From an uncultured Eubacterium sp. (GTDB taxonomy: Bacteria > Bacillota > Clostridia > Lachnospirales > Lachnospiraceae): DNA of 8,366 bases. The position numbers were made by a program, and so were the translations under genes. A model generated the notes under the pieces. It had not been told where the DNA came from, searched no databases, and saw only the letters and a list, made by a program, of their open reading frames with translations. The stretch covers positions 1 through 8,366 of the forward strand of contig CABRZK010000095.1 in NCBI GenBank assembly GCA_902475415.1, given 5' to 3'. Shown here in pieces: positions 1-5,432 of the stretch. The stretch's first letter is position 1, and each line of letters begins with the position of its first letter.

Positions 1-298
1 TCCATCCAAACCATATTTTTTCTACAAGCCTTCCCGGACGAAACATTCCCGTTACTAAAAGGATCATCCACGGCAATGCACGCATTGCGATCAGCCTATA
101 AAGTTTATCTGGCGTAATCTCAACTCCCTGCCTGAAACTCTGCATCTGCCTCTCAATCGCAAAACCCAGCCACAGATTTTCGTCTTTCATCCACAAATTG
201 GCGGCAAATACACCAAAAAAGAAACAGCCAAGGAAAATGGCCATGCAAATATGCAGCATAGCTATTTTTCCCGGCTGTTTCATCGTCACTTCTATCAT
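1..298 (-). CDS. SpoIIM-like membrane protein (N-terminal part, cut by window edge)
   Basis: The 99 visible codons begin MIEVTMKQPGKIAMLHICMA. A transmembrane helix covers about residues 12-35 and contains a GCFFFGVFAANL stretch. An amphipathic segment follows, then a second hydrophobic stretch around residues 74-84 (ALPWMILLVTG). This layout resembles the start of stage II sporulation protein M (DUF95 family), a multi-pass membrane protein needed with SpoIID and SpoIIP for peptidoglycan remodelling during engulfment. Context supports it: in Bacillus and many Clostridia a nudF-type ADP-ribose pyrophosphatase gene sits just upstream of spoIIM, and here the Nudix gene ends 32 bases before this start. 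An in-frame stop at 305-307 limits the start to 298 or to the internal ATG at 283; neither has a strong Shine-Dalgarno site. The C-terminal part lies outside the window, so a generic SpoIIM-like protein with no sporulation role remains possible. Confidence 0.55.
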   Translation of the reverse strand, partial: MIEVTMKQPGKIAMLHICMAIFLGCFFFGVFAANLWMKDENLWLGFAIERQMQSFRQGVEITPDKLYRLIAMRALPWMILLVTGMFRPGRLVEKIWFGW

Positions 299-330
299 CT
301 GCTCTTATAACCCTGCTGACTTGCTTTGTT

Positions 331-873
331 CTAGCCTATGCAGTACTTTCCGTAATATGCCATAATTGCAGCAGCAGTTTTAGAATCCTGAATTTTCTGT
401 GTTAATACCATATCTTTCAATTCTTCAATTGTATAACTTTCCACTTCCACAAACTCATCTTCATCCAGATGCTGCTGTGTACGGGTCAGATCTGTCGCAA
501 GATATATGTCGATTGTCTCATTGCAAAATGCCACTGTTGTGGATACCGTAATCAGCAGTTCCAGATTTGATGCTCTAAATCCGGTCTCTTCTTCCAGTTC
601 ACGGGCTGCACAGATTGCCGTAGGCTCATCTATACTGTCTCTGGAACCAGCTGGAATCTCCAGTGTCTCACGGTTTAATGCATTTCGGTACTGACGTACC
701 ATCAGTATTTTACCATCTTCCGTCACTGGAAGTACTGCAGCTGCACCTTTACGATGTGCTATATAATCCCAGTGTGCGATTTTTCCTGTTGGAGACTGCA
801 TCACGTCATCATACACGTCTACAATGGCACCTTTGTATTTTAATACACGATCAATTCGTTTCATTTCTTCCAT
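331..873 (-). CDS. Nudix hydrolase, ADP-ribose pyrophosphatase type
   Basis: This 180-residue protein probably hydrolyses ADP-ribose or related nucleoside diphosphate sugars to AMP and a sugar phosphate in the cytosol. The Nudix box spans residues 76-99: Gly76, Glu83, the metal-binding RELEEETGF at 91-99 (Glu92, Glu95, Glu96). The preceding LEIPAG and the N-terminal beta region with KGAAAVLPV and VRQYR are typical of NudF/COG0494 proteins. Two deviations are visible: there are six, not five, residues between Gly76 and Glu83, and the proline normally found about 15 residues after the box in ADP-ribose pyrophosphatases (as in SPGF) is Val114 in STTVAF. Substrate is therefore uncertain. The start at 873 has GGAG seven bases upstream. 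It follows queF by 109 bases without an obvious terminator and precedes the SpoIIM-like gene by 32 bases, an arrangement like Bacillus nudF-spoIIM. Confidence 0.88.
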   Translation of the reverse strand: MEEMKRIDRVLKYKGAIVDVYDDVMQSPTGKIAHWDYIAHRKGAAAVLPVTEDGKILMVRQYRNALNRETLEIPAGSRDSIDEPTAICAARELEEETGFRASNLELLITVSTTVAFCNETIDIYLATDLTRTQQHLDEDEFVEVESYTIEELKDMVLTQKIQDSKTAAAIMAYYGKYCIG

Positions 874-909
874 CTTCGTTCTCCAGTCTTCCTTTCCACT
901 ATTTTTTCT

Positions 910-957
910 TCACAGATTCTGTTTCGTTCTACAAATAAATTTTCTTGCCAAACGCAT
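910..957 (-). other. 15-codon mini-ORF with Shine-Dalgarno in the queF-Nudix gap
   Basis: An ATG at 957 is preceded by AGGAG at 967-963 with a five-base spacer, and the frame runs 15 codons (MRLARKFICRTKQNL) to TGA at 912-910. The peptide is strongly basic. It sits between the queF stop at 983 and the Nudix start at 873. It might be translated as a leader peptide or coupling element, but a chance ORF of this size is common, so I record it only as a candidate. Confidence 0.15.
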
Positions 958-982
958 TTATACTCCTAAAACATATGATATT

Positions 983-1480
983 TTAACGATTATCTACTTT
1001 TTCAGGATACAGGTCATGATTCATCATACGGTTCCAGGCAACATCTTCCCACTTTGTACCAGGTTTTCCATAATTGCAATACGGATCAATAGAAATTCCT
1101 CCTCTTGGAGTAAATTTTCCCCACACTTCAATGTATTTTGGATCCATCAGTTTGATCAGATCTTTCATAATGACATTGACGCAGTCCTCATGAAAATCTC
1201 CGTGATTACGGAAACTGAACAGATACAATTTCAGAGACTTGCTTTCAACCATTCGCTCTCCCGGAACATAGGAAATCGTAATCGTTGCGAAATCCGGCTG
1301 ACCTGTAATCGGACACAGGCTGGTAAACTCCGGGCAGTTAAATTTTACAAAATAATCGTTTCCCGGATGTTTATTTATAAATGTTTCCAGTACTTCCGGT
1401 GCATAGTTATCCGGATAACGTACATTCTGATTACCAAGCAGGGATACTCCTGCTGTTTCTTCTTTACTTCTTCCTGACAT
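983..1480 (-). CDS. queF: NADPH-dependent 7-cyano-7-deazaguanine reductase QueF
   Basis: QueF reduces the nitrile of preQ0 to the aminomethyl group of preQ1 with two NADPH, the last free-base step of queuosine synthesis. At 165 residues it is the short, single-domain YkvM-type enzyme of Firmicutes. Visible hallmarks are the catalytic cysteine Cys56 in SLCPITGQPD with Asp63 following it, the QueF signature ESKSLKLYLFSFRNHGDFHE at residues 79-98, which supplies the NADPH-binding segment and the substrate-contacting His97-Glu98, and the C-terminal FTPRGGISIDPYCNYG. The start at 1480 is preceded by GAGGT with about seven bases of spacing. It is the last gene of the que operon, 104 bases after queC; no terminator or separate promoter is evident in that gap, so co-transcription is likely. 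Confidence 0.97.
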   Translation of the reverse strand: MSGRSKEETAGVSLLGNQNVRYPDNYAPEVLETFINKHPGNDYFVKFNCPEFTSLCPITGQPDFATITISYVPGERMVESKSLKLYLFSFRNHGDFHEDCVNVIMKDLIKLMDPKYIEVWGKFTPRGGISIDPYCNYGKPGTKWEDVAWNRMMNHDLYPEKVDNR

Positions 1481-1584
1481 ATTTGTTACCTCACTAATTT
1501 TAGTCTAATCCAGAATCTGTCATTTAAAAAACAATGTTTCCTGTAAAATCTTTTTATGATTCCCTAAAAATGCTTTCGCTCTAA

Positions 1585-2271
1585 TTAATCCAGTGCCGGA
1601 TCTTTCACACCGTTTTTTTCAAATGCAGCCGCACGGTCAATACAGGTTCCGCATTTTCCGCATGGTTTTTCGCCACCTTCGTAGCAGCTCCAGGTCAGTT
1701 CATAAGGGACCTTCAGCTCCAGTCCTTTTTTCACCACATCTGCTTTGGTCCAGTTTACAAATGGTGCTTCAATCGTTACCTGCTTGCCACTGCCCAGATA
1801 AATAGCTTCTTTCATTGCCTCATTAAATGCATCTGAACAATCCGGATATGCACTGCCTGCCGCATCATCACTGTGGGCACCATAATAGATCACTGTACAG
1901 TCTTTGGATAAAGCAATACTTGCTGCAGACGATAAAAACAGGCCATTTCGAAACGGTACATAGGTTGAAACCGGCTTTCCATCTGTCTTTGATAACTGCT
2001 GTGCATAAGCCTCTTCCGGAATTTCTTCAGTGGAATGGCTCAGCAGGGAACAATTACTGTATTGAAAAATAGCGCCAAGATCCAGGTATAAATGCTCCAC
2101 ACCATAATATTCTGCAATTTTTCTCGATGCTTCAATTTCTTTTTCATGTTTCTGTCCATAAGACACAGACAATGCGATTACATGATCTTTTCCATATTTA
2201 TCAATTGCCAGTCCAAGGCATGTTGTAGAATCTACTCCGCCACTGAATAATACCAATGCTTTTTCTGCCAT
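1585..2271 (-). CDS. queC: 7-cyano-7-deazaguanine (preQ0) synthase QueC
   Basis: QueC uses ATP and ammonia to convert 7-carboxy-7-deazaguanine to preQ0. The 228-residue product begins MAEKALVLFSGGVDSTTC, with the PP-loop ATP pyrophosphatase motif SGGVDS at residues 10-15. Near the C-terminus it carries the zinc-binding cysteine set of the family, C-x7-C-x2-C-x2-C, in SCYEGGEKPCGKCGTC. The internal VPFRNGLFLSSAASIA and YYGAHSDDAAGSAYPDC segments are also typical. The frame is open upstream to an ATG at 2325, but that start lacks a proper ribosome binding site, would add 18 residues before the family's normal N-terminus, and is less likely than 2271, where AAGGAG sits seven bases upstream. It lies 111 bases after folE and 104 before queF in the operon. 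Confidence 0.96.
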   Translation of the reverse strand: MAEKALVLFSGGVDSTTCLGLAIDKYGKDHVIALSVSYGQKHEKEIEASRKIAEYYGVEHLYLDLGAIFQYSNCSLLSHSTEEIPEEAYAQQLSKTDGKPVSTYVPFRNGLFLSSAASIALSKDCTVIYYGAHSDDAAGSAYPDCSDAFNEAMKEAIYLGSGKQVTIEAPFVNWTKADVVKKGLELKVPYELTWSCYEGGEKPCGKCGTCIDRAAAFEKNGVKDPALD

Positions 2272-2278
2272 TTTTTTA

Positions 2279-2284
2279 CTCCTT
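2279..2284 (-). promoter_or_regulatory. Shine-Dalgarno site deciding the queC start
   Basis: AAGGAG on the minus strand, seven bases before the ATG at 2271. It supports the short 228-residue QueC over the 246-residue ORF starting at 2325. Confidence 0.85.
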
Positions 2285-2300
2285 ACGTTCAGGTACAGAA

Positions 2301-2322
2301 GATTCTTTCTGACGGAAGAATC
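2301..2322. repeat. Inverted repeat in the folE-queC gap
   Basis: GATTCTT at 2301-2307 and AAGAATC at 2316-2322 form a perfect 7-bp inverted repeat around an 8-base loop, 17 bases upstream of the queC Shine-Dalgarno site. There is no U-tract after it in the direction of transcription, so it is not an intrinsic terminator. It may be an mRNA stability or processing hairpin, or chance. Confidence 0.4.
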
Positions 2323-2382
2323 CATGCCCTGATGTTATTCCTGCTATTTTTTATTTATTCCAGAATACTGATTTTAACATCT

Positions 2383-2961
2383 CTACCGATTCAGACGCAT
2401 CTGTAACAGCATATCTGTCTGGAAACGTCCCCGTAAAGTTGTCGTATATGTCTTGGCATCTGTTTTTTTGATGCCACGTGCAGTCATACAACTGTGACAT
2501 CCCTCGATCAGTACTGCCACATCCTCAGAACCGGTAATCTCCTGCATAATTTCTGCAATATCTGTTCCAATTCTTTCCTGCAACTGCAGACGTTTGGAAA
2601 CCATGTCTGCAATCCGGGCAATTTTACTCAGACCAATCACTTTTCCGTTCGGTACATAAGCAACTGTCACCTTCATATCATACATCAGTGCCATATGATG
2701 TTCACAATAGCTGAATATATCGATATCTTTTACAATGACAAAATCACTGTTTTCAGAAGAAAATGTGAGATCTTCTTCAAAAGTTTTATCAAACATCTGA
2801 GCAATCTCATGATTGGTATAGTTCATACCTTCAAATACTTCTTCGTACATCCGGGCAACACGATCCGGTGTATCCTTTAATCCTTCACGGTCAGGGTCAT
2901 CTCCAAGTGCGATCAGAAGTCCCCGGATATGTTCCCTCACTGCATCTTTATCTATTGCCAT
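2383..2961 (-). CDS. folE: GTP cyclohydrolase I FolE
   Basis: FolE opens GTP to 7,8-dihydroneopterin triphosphate, the shared first step of tetrahydrofolate and queuosine synthesis. The 192-residue protein has the family zinc site: Cys86 and His89 within the SYCEHHM motif at residues 84-90, and Cys158 in GCHSCMTARG. The GLKDTPDRVARMYEE segment at 27-41 and GLSKIARIADMVSKRLQLQE at 110-129 are strongly conserved in type I enzymes. Start at 2961 has GAGG upstream with about seven bases of spacing, and it lies only 17 bases after queE, so it is surely co-transcribed. Its placement inside the que operon suggests that this copy is devoted mainly to queuosine, though its product can also feed folate synthesis; whether another folE or folE2 exists cannot be told from this window. 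Confidence 0.97.
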   Translation of the reverse strand: MAIDKDAVREHIRGLLIALGDDPDREGLKDTPDRVARMYEEVFEGMNYTNHEIAQMFDKTFEEDLTFSSENSDFVIVKDIDIFSYCEHHMALMYDMKVTVAYVPNGKVIGLSKIARIADMVSKRLQLQERIGTDIAEIMQEITGSEDVAVLIEGCHSCMTARGIKKTDAKTYTTTLRGRFQTDMLLQMRLNR

Positions 2962-2978
2962 TTTTCATCCTCACTTTC

Positions 2979-3647
2979 TCAAACGCCACGCATTTCACTG
3001 TCCCAGATAATTTTATGCATCTGCAGCTGCATGTTTACATCGTTCATTCGATTGTCCTTCATAAAGTTTACAATATCTTCCAGTTCAATCTGTCCATACA
3101 CCGGACTCAGATAAACATGACATTTTTCTGTCAGATCATACTCGTGGATTACATCTCTGGCCCGGCACAAATCCACATAATCTTTCACGACAAATTTTAC
3201 CGTATCCTGCTGACGTAAAATGTTAAAATTATCTGTCAGCATATGATTTTCCATTCCACTTCCCGGCAACTTATAGTCCATGGTAAAAGAAGGTCCATGC
3301 TCTATTGCTGCAAATGGGCTCAGATCAACGCTTCCGTTTGTCTCAATTTCTACACGCAGTTTTTTTTCTTTCGCTAACGCTTCCAGCAATTCCTGAATGT
3401 TATCCTGAAGCAGCGGCTCGCCACCTGTAATTGTTACATTTTTAATTTCCGTGCTTCGCAGCAATTCCACGATTTCTTCTGTGGAAGTCCAATGGAATCT
3501 GGCATCTTCTTCGTTTGCCCATTTTGTATCACAGTAAGTGCAGTTCATATTGCACCCCTGCATCCGGATAAACACCGCCAGCTGTCCGGCACGGACACCT
3601 TCGCCGTTGATGCTGCTGAATATTTCTACAACTTTATAATTTGCCAT
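2979..3647 (-). CDS. queE: 7-carboxy-7-deazaguanine synthase QueE (radical SAM)
   Basis: QueE is a radical S-adenosylmethionine enzyme that contracts 6-carboxy-5,6,7,8-tetrahydropterin to 7-carboxy-7-deazaguanine. The 222-residue product carries the 4Fe-4S cluster motif C-x3-C-x2-C in GCNMNCTYCDTKW (Cys32, Cys36, Cys39), the SAM-binding GGEP at residues 75-78, ETNGS at about 102-106, and the family C-terminus QMHKIIW. The N-terminal VEIFSSINGEGVRAGQLAVF is also diagnostic. An in-frame ATG at 3659 would add four residues, but that ATG is part of the Shine-Dalgarno region ATGGAG that serves the ATG at 3647, which is therefore preferred. It is separated from queD by 108 bases, most of which are occupied by a candidate 44-codon ORF, and from folE by 17 bases. 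Confidence 0.97.
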   Translation of the reverse strand: MANYKVVEIFSSINGEGVRAGQLAVFIRMQGCNMNCTYCDTKWANEEDARFHWTSTEEIVELLRSTEIKNVTITGGEPLLQDNIQELLEALAKEKKLRVEIETNGSVDLSPFAAIEHGPSFTMDYKLPGSGMENHMLTDNFNILRQQDTVKFVVKDYVDLCRARDVIHEYDLTEKCHVYLSPVYGQIELEDIVNFMKDNRMNDVNMQLQMHKIIWDSEMRGV

Positions 3648-3653
3648 ATTTTT

Positions 3654-3657
3654 CTCC
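3654..3657 (-). promoter_or_regulatory. Shine-Dalgarno site deciding the queE start
   Basis: GGAG on the minus strand, six bases before the ATG at 3647. The alternative in-frame ATG at 3659 overlaps it and has no Shine-Dalgarno of its own. Confidence 0.8.
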
Positions 3658-3661
3658 ATCT

Positions 3662-3796
3662 TTATTCTGTATATACCTTATCTCTCTGTACAACAAATTC
3701 ATTTAACACCGGTATACCAGTTATTTCTTCTAATGATCCGTCCAGATCTTCTGTATTAATTTTCCGAGTATACTGCACAGTTATTTGGTGTCTCAT
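3662..3796 (-). CDS. Candidate small protein of 44 residues overlapping the queD end
   Basis: This reading frame is shifted relative to queD. It starts at an ATG at 3796, inside the last 14 codons of queD, and ends with TAA at 3664-3662, just before the queE ribosome binding site. The ATG has GAGGTGG at 3809-3803 with six bases of spacing, a strong Shine-Dalgarno site. The product begins MRHQITVQYTRKINTED, continues with an acidic LEEIT segment, and ends FVVQRDKVYTE. Its composition looks protein-like, with alternating polar and hydrophobic residues at both ends, no cysteine and no membrane segment. I do not recognise a family. It fills what would otherwise be an unusually long queD-queE gap. 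Against it, the Shine-Dalgarno sequence also encodes queD residues, and 37 open codons beyond queD could occur by chance. An in-frame ATG at 3811 would give 49 residues. Confidence 0.4.
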   Translation of the reverse strand: MRHQITVQYTRKINTEDLDGSLEEITGIPVLNEFVVQRDKVYTE

Positions 3797-4178
3797 ATAC
3801 TGCCACCTCATTTACTTCATATCCCTGTGCTGTCATTTTTTCATAAAAGAATTTTGCAAAGTTTTCTGCTGTCGGTCGAAACGGTACCTCGATCAATCGG
3901 AATTGCTCTGCCTGTAAAGCCTGTATCGTTAATGGTTTTAACGTACCACTTTCATAAATCATGGCATGATCATAATAATCAGCCAACGCTTTCAGATCTC
4001 TGCGGATGTCAACAAAATCTGTAACCATTCCCCGCAGCTGTCCGCTTTCATGGAGCTGATCTGCTTTTGCTTCCATTACAATTCTCCAGCGATGACCATG
4101 CAGGTTACTGCACTTTCCTTCATATCCAGCCAGAAAATGAGCTGAATCAAAACTTTCCTCTATCCTAATCTTATACAT
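3756..4178 (-). CDS. queD: 6-carboxy-5,6,7,8-tetrahydropterin synthase QueD
   Basis: QueD converts 7,8-dihydroneopterin triphosphate to 6-carboxy-5,6,7,8-tetrahydropterin, releasing acetaldehyde and triphosphate. The 140-residue product belongs to the 6-pyruvoyl-tetrahydropterin synthase fold. Zinc ligands are His14 in SAHFL and His27 and His29 in LHGH; the catalytic cysteine is Cys23 in the C-x3-H-x-H arrangement CSNLHGH; the DH pair is Asp70-His71; PTAEN is at 102-106 and the substrate-anchoring Glu129 lies in YETPNN. The cysteine spacing separates QueD from PTPS-III type enzymes. The frame is open to 4202, but the start at 4178 is preferred because AAGGG lies eight bases upstream and MYKIRIEESFDSAHF matches the normal family N-terminus. 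It is the first gene of the que operon, about 30 bases after the leader terminator. Confidence 0.96.
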   Translation of the reverse strand: MYKIRIEESFDSAHFLAGYEGKCSNLHGHRWRIVMEAKADQLHESGQLRGMVTDFVDIRRDLKALADYYDHAMIYESGTLKPLTIQALQAEQFRLIEVPFRPTAENFAKFFYEKMTAQGYEVNEVAVYETPNNCAVYSEN

Positions 4179-4209
4179 ATCTCTATCCCTTCTTTGAATC
4201 AAGAATTAT

Positions 4210-4246
4210 AAAATAATTAAAAGCCGTGGCACACATACCACGGCTT
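4210..4246 (-). terminator. Intrinsic terminator in the que leader (attenuator)
   Basis: On the minus strand AAGCCGTGG (4246-4238) and CCACGGCTT (4229-4221) form a perfect 9-bp stem with an 8-base loop, followed by a U-rich tail TTAATTATTTT (4220-4210). It lies between the que promoter and queD, so it must act as a conditional terminator rather than the end of an operon. Its 5' arm can instead pair with 4290-4282. Confidence 0.85.
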
Positions 4247-4290
4247 ATATCAATCACAAATATTAAATTAACATTTGGGTTAGCCCTGGT
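4237..4290 (-). promoter_or_regulatory. Predicted antiterminator pairing in the que leader
   Basis: ACCAGGGCT (4290-4282) is complementary to AGCCGTGGT (4245-4237), giving eight Watson-Crick pairs around one central G-G mismatch. The second segment is the 5' arm of the terminator, so the two structures are mutually exclusive. The first segment directly continues the A-rich tail of the candidate aptamer, so ligand binding would be expected to pull it away and favour termination. Pairing was found by eye, not by energy calculation. Confidence 0.6.
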
Positions 4291-4325
4291 TTTATTTTAC
4301 GACAGGATGGTACAAACGAACTGTC
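4287..4325 (-). ncRNA. Candidate preQ1-I-like riboswitch aptamer
   Basis: About 20 bases after the predicted transcript start, GACAG (4325-4321) and CTGTC (4305-4301) form a 5-bp stem around a 15-base loop TTCGTTTGTACCATC. An A-rich tail GTAAAATAAAACCA follows. GTTT in the loop (4317-4314) can pair with AAAC in the tail (4292-4289), giving an H-type pseudoknot. Small size, UUC at the loop start, a UACC segment, the A-rich linker and the position upstream of queuosine genes all recall preQ1 class I riboswitches (aptamers of about 34 bases). The loop is a few bases longer than in the Bacillus subtilis example, so the exact class is unsure; class III or an undescribed variant is possible. Confidence 0.55.
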
Positions 4326-4350
4326 TATTTAATTTTCACACAACTATATA

Positions 4351-4379
4351 AGTATATCAGCTATGTAACAAGAATGCAA
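4351..4379 (-). promoter_or_regulatory. Sigma-A promoter of the que operon
   Basis: TTGCAT (-35, 4379-4374) and TATACT (-10, 4356-4351) are separated by exactly 17 bases. The predicted transcript start is near the G at 4344, giving a leader of about 165 bases before queD. The -35 lies only 23 bases after the sseB-like stop codon. Confidence 0.85.
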
Positions 4380-4402
4380 GTCAAATCTCCCCTGTACTTT
4401 CA

Positions 4403-5419
4403 CTATGCCTGGGCTTCTTCTCTTTCTTCCCGAACCAGATCCAGAACAGCAGAAATCTCACTTCCGATTGGTGGAGCAGTCTGAAGTTCCTCACGCTTTC
4501 CTTCTGCGTCTACACCACACAAAACGTTATCCTCATTTTGCTGCCCCTGCTCGATCGTAAAATAACGCATTTCATTATTCTGTGGGTTCCATACGATATA
4601 CATGGAATGCGCCATTTGCGGAACCATATTCTGTTTCGGAAGCTCAATACTTGCCACACAGGTCTCATCATCAATATTTAAAATCATGATGTCAAAATCT
4701 TTTTCAGAATACGGACACGGAAACTTATCTCCGTAAGGCTGACGATACAGCATAGCCATGAATCTGCCCTGCTGTTCTTCCAGCTTTTTCATAAATTCTG
4801 CATTTTCCTTGTATACAACTCTCGGAATAATTCCCCATTCACAGGTTCTGCGTGCATACAGCTCGAACTGCATCCGGCTCATCTTGAACTCTTTTACCTG
4901 AGGCTGTTTTCCCTGCTGACCATTCTGTGCCTGCTGTGGCTTCACAGATTGTGCAGCTTTCACCTGTTTCATAGCCTCGATAAATTTAGGATGCAAAATC
5001 ATCTTATCTGTATCCGGGTTGACAATGATTCCTTTCAGGTTCAGTTTCGGTGCGGAACCGATACGCAGTAATTCATCAATGGTCACATTCAGAATTGCCG
5101 GATATTTCGTATTTTCATTCATCTGTGCTTTTGATGTATATGCCGGAGCAAAATGTTCTCCCTGCTGATTCTGCACAATAATCGGAAGCATACGCGGTGC
5201 TGTCTTTATATCAACTTTTTCTCCGCGTTTTGCTTTTTCAATCACCTGTTTTTTTATTTCAGGCGGAAAATCTGCCGGCACCAGAAAACGTGCATCTTTC
5301 ATAGCCTGCATCAGTTTTGCCATATGCTCATTATTTTTTTCTGCCAGAAATTCTTTCATTGCTGATTCAACAGCCTCATTTGTAAAATCCGGTGCGACTG
5401 TTTTTTTCTCATTCTCCAT
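4403..5419 (-). CDS. SseB-family protein of unknown function
   Basis: This 338-residue soluble protein has an SseB-like N-terminal domain at about residues 15-150, seen in FLVPADFP (45-52), MLPIIVQNQQGEHFAPAYTS (77-96) and the LNLKGIIVNPDTDKMIL segment (126-142). A Gln-rich linker at about 160-175 joins it to a second region (176-338) that I do not recognise, which ends in an acidic Glu/Arg-rich tail. The family is named after enterobacterial SseB, tied to serine sensitivity; its biochemical role in Firmicutes is unknown. No signal peptide or membrane helix is visible. The start at 5419 has an AGAGGG site eight bases upstream and lies 13 bases after the stop of the preceding gene, so the two are co-transcribed. 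No terminator is evident between its stop and the que promoter. Confidence 0.8.
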   Translation of the reverse strand: MENEKKTVAPDFTNEAVESAMKEFLAEKNNEHMAKLMQAMKDARFLVPADFPPEIKKQVIEKAKRGEKVDIKTAPRMLPIIVQNQQGEHFAPAYTSKAQMNENTKYPAILNVTIDELLRIGSAPKLNLKGIIVNPDTDKMILHPKFIEAMKQVKAAQSVKPQQAQNGQQGKQPQVKEFKMSRMQFELYARRTCEWGIIPRVVYKENAEFMKKLEEQQGRFMAMLYRQPYGDKFPCPYSEKDFDIMILNIDDETCVASIELPKQNMVPQMAHSMYIVWNPQNNEMRYFTIEQGQQNEDNVLCGVDAEGKREELQTAPPIGSEISAVLDLVREEREEAQA

Positions 5420-5432
5420 TGTATCTACCCTC

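Noticed and set aside
824..1477. Long plus-strand ORF of 217 codons opposite queF
   Set aside because: It is antisense to queF and the queF-Nudix gap, has a composition rich in Phe, Ile and Ser typical of reverse-complement reading, and no convincing ribosome binding site. QueF on the other strand has every family motif.
2301..2322. Intrinsic terminator between folE and queC
   Set aside because: The hairpin is AU-rich with an 8-base loop and is not followed by a U-tract on the minus strand.
2272..2325. 18-residue N-terminal extension of QueC from the ATG at 2325
   Set aside because: There is no proper Shine-Dalgarno before 2325, the extension precedes the normal family N-terminus, and AAGGAG lies seven bases before the ATG at 2271.
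3700..3717. GGTATACC palindrome in the queD-queE gap as a possible operator
   Set aside because: Only the central 8 bases are perfectly symmetric, no promoter lies next to it, and the stretch is inside the candidate 44-codon ORF.
4179..4350. Tetrahydrofolate riboswitch, considered because folE is in the operon
   Set aside because: The leader is too compact and shows no match to the multi-helix THF aptamer; the small hairpin with an A-rich tail fits the preQ1 class better.
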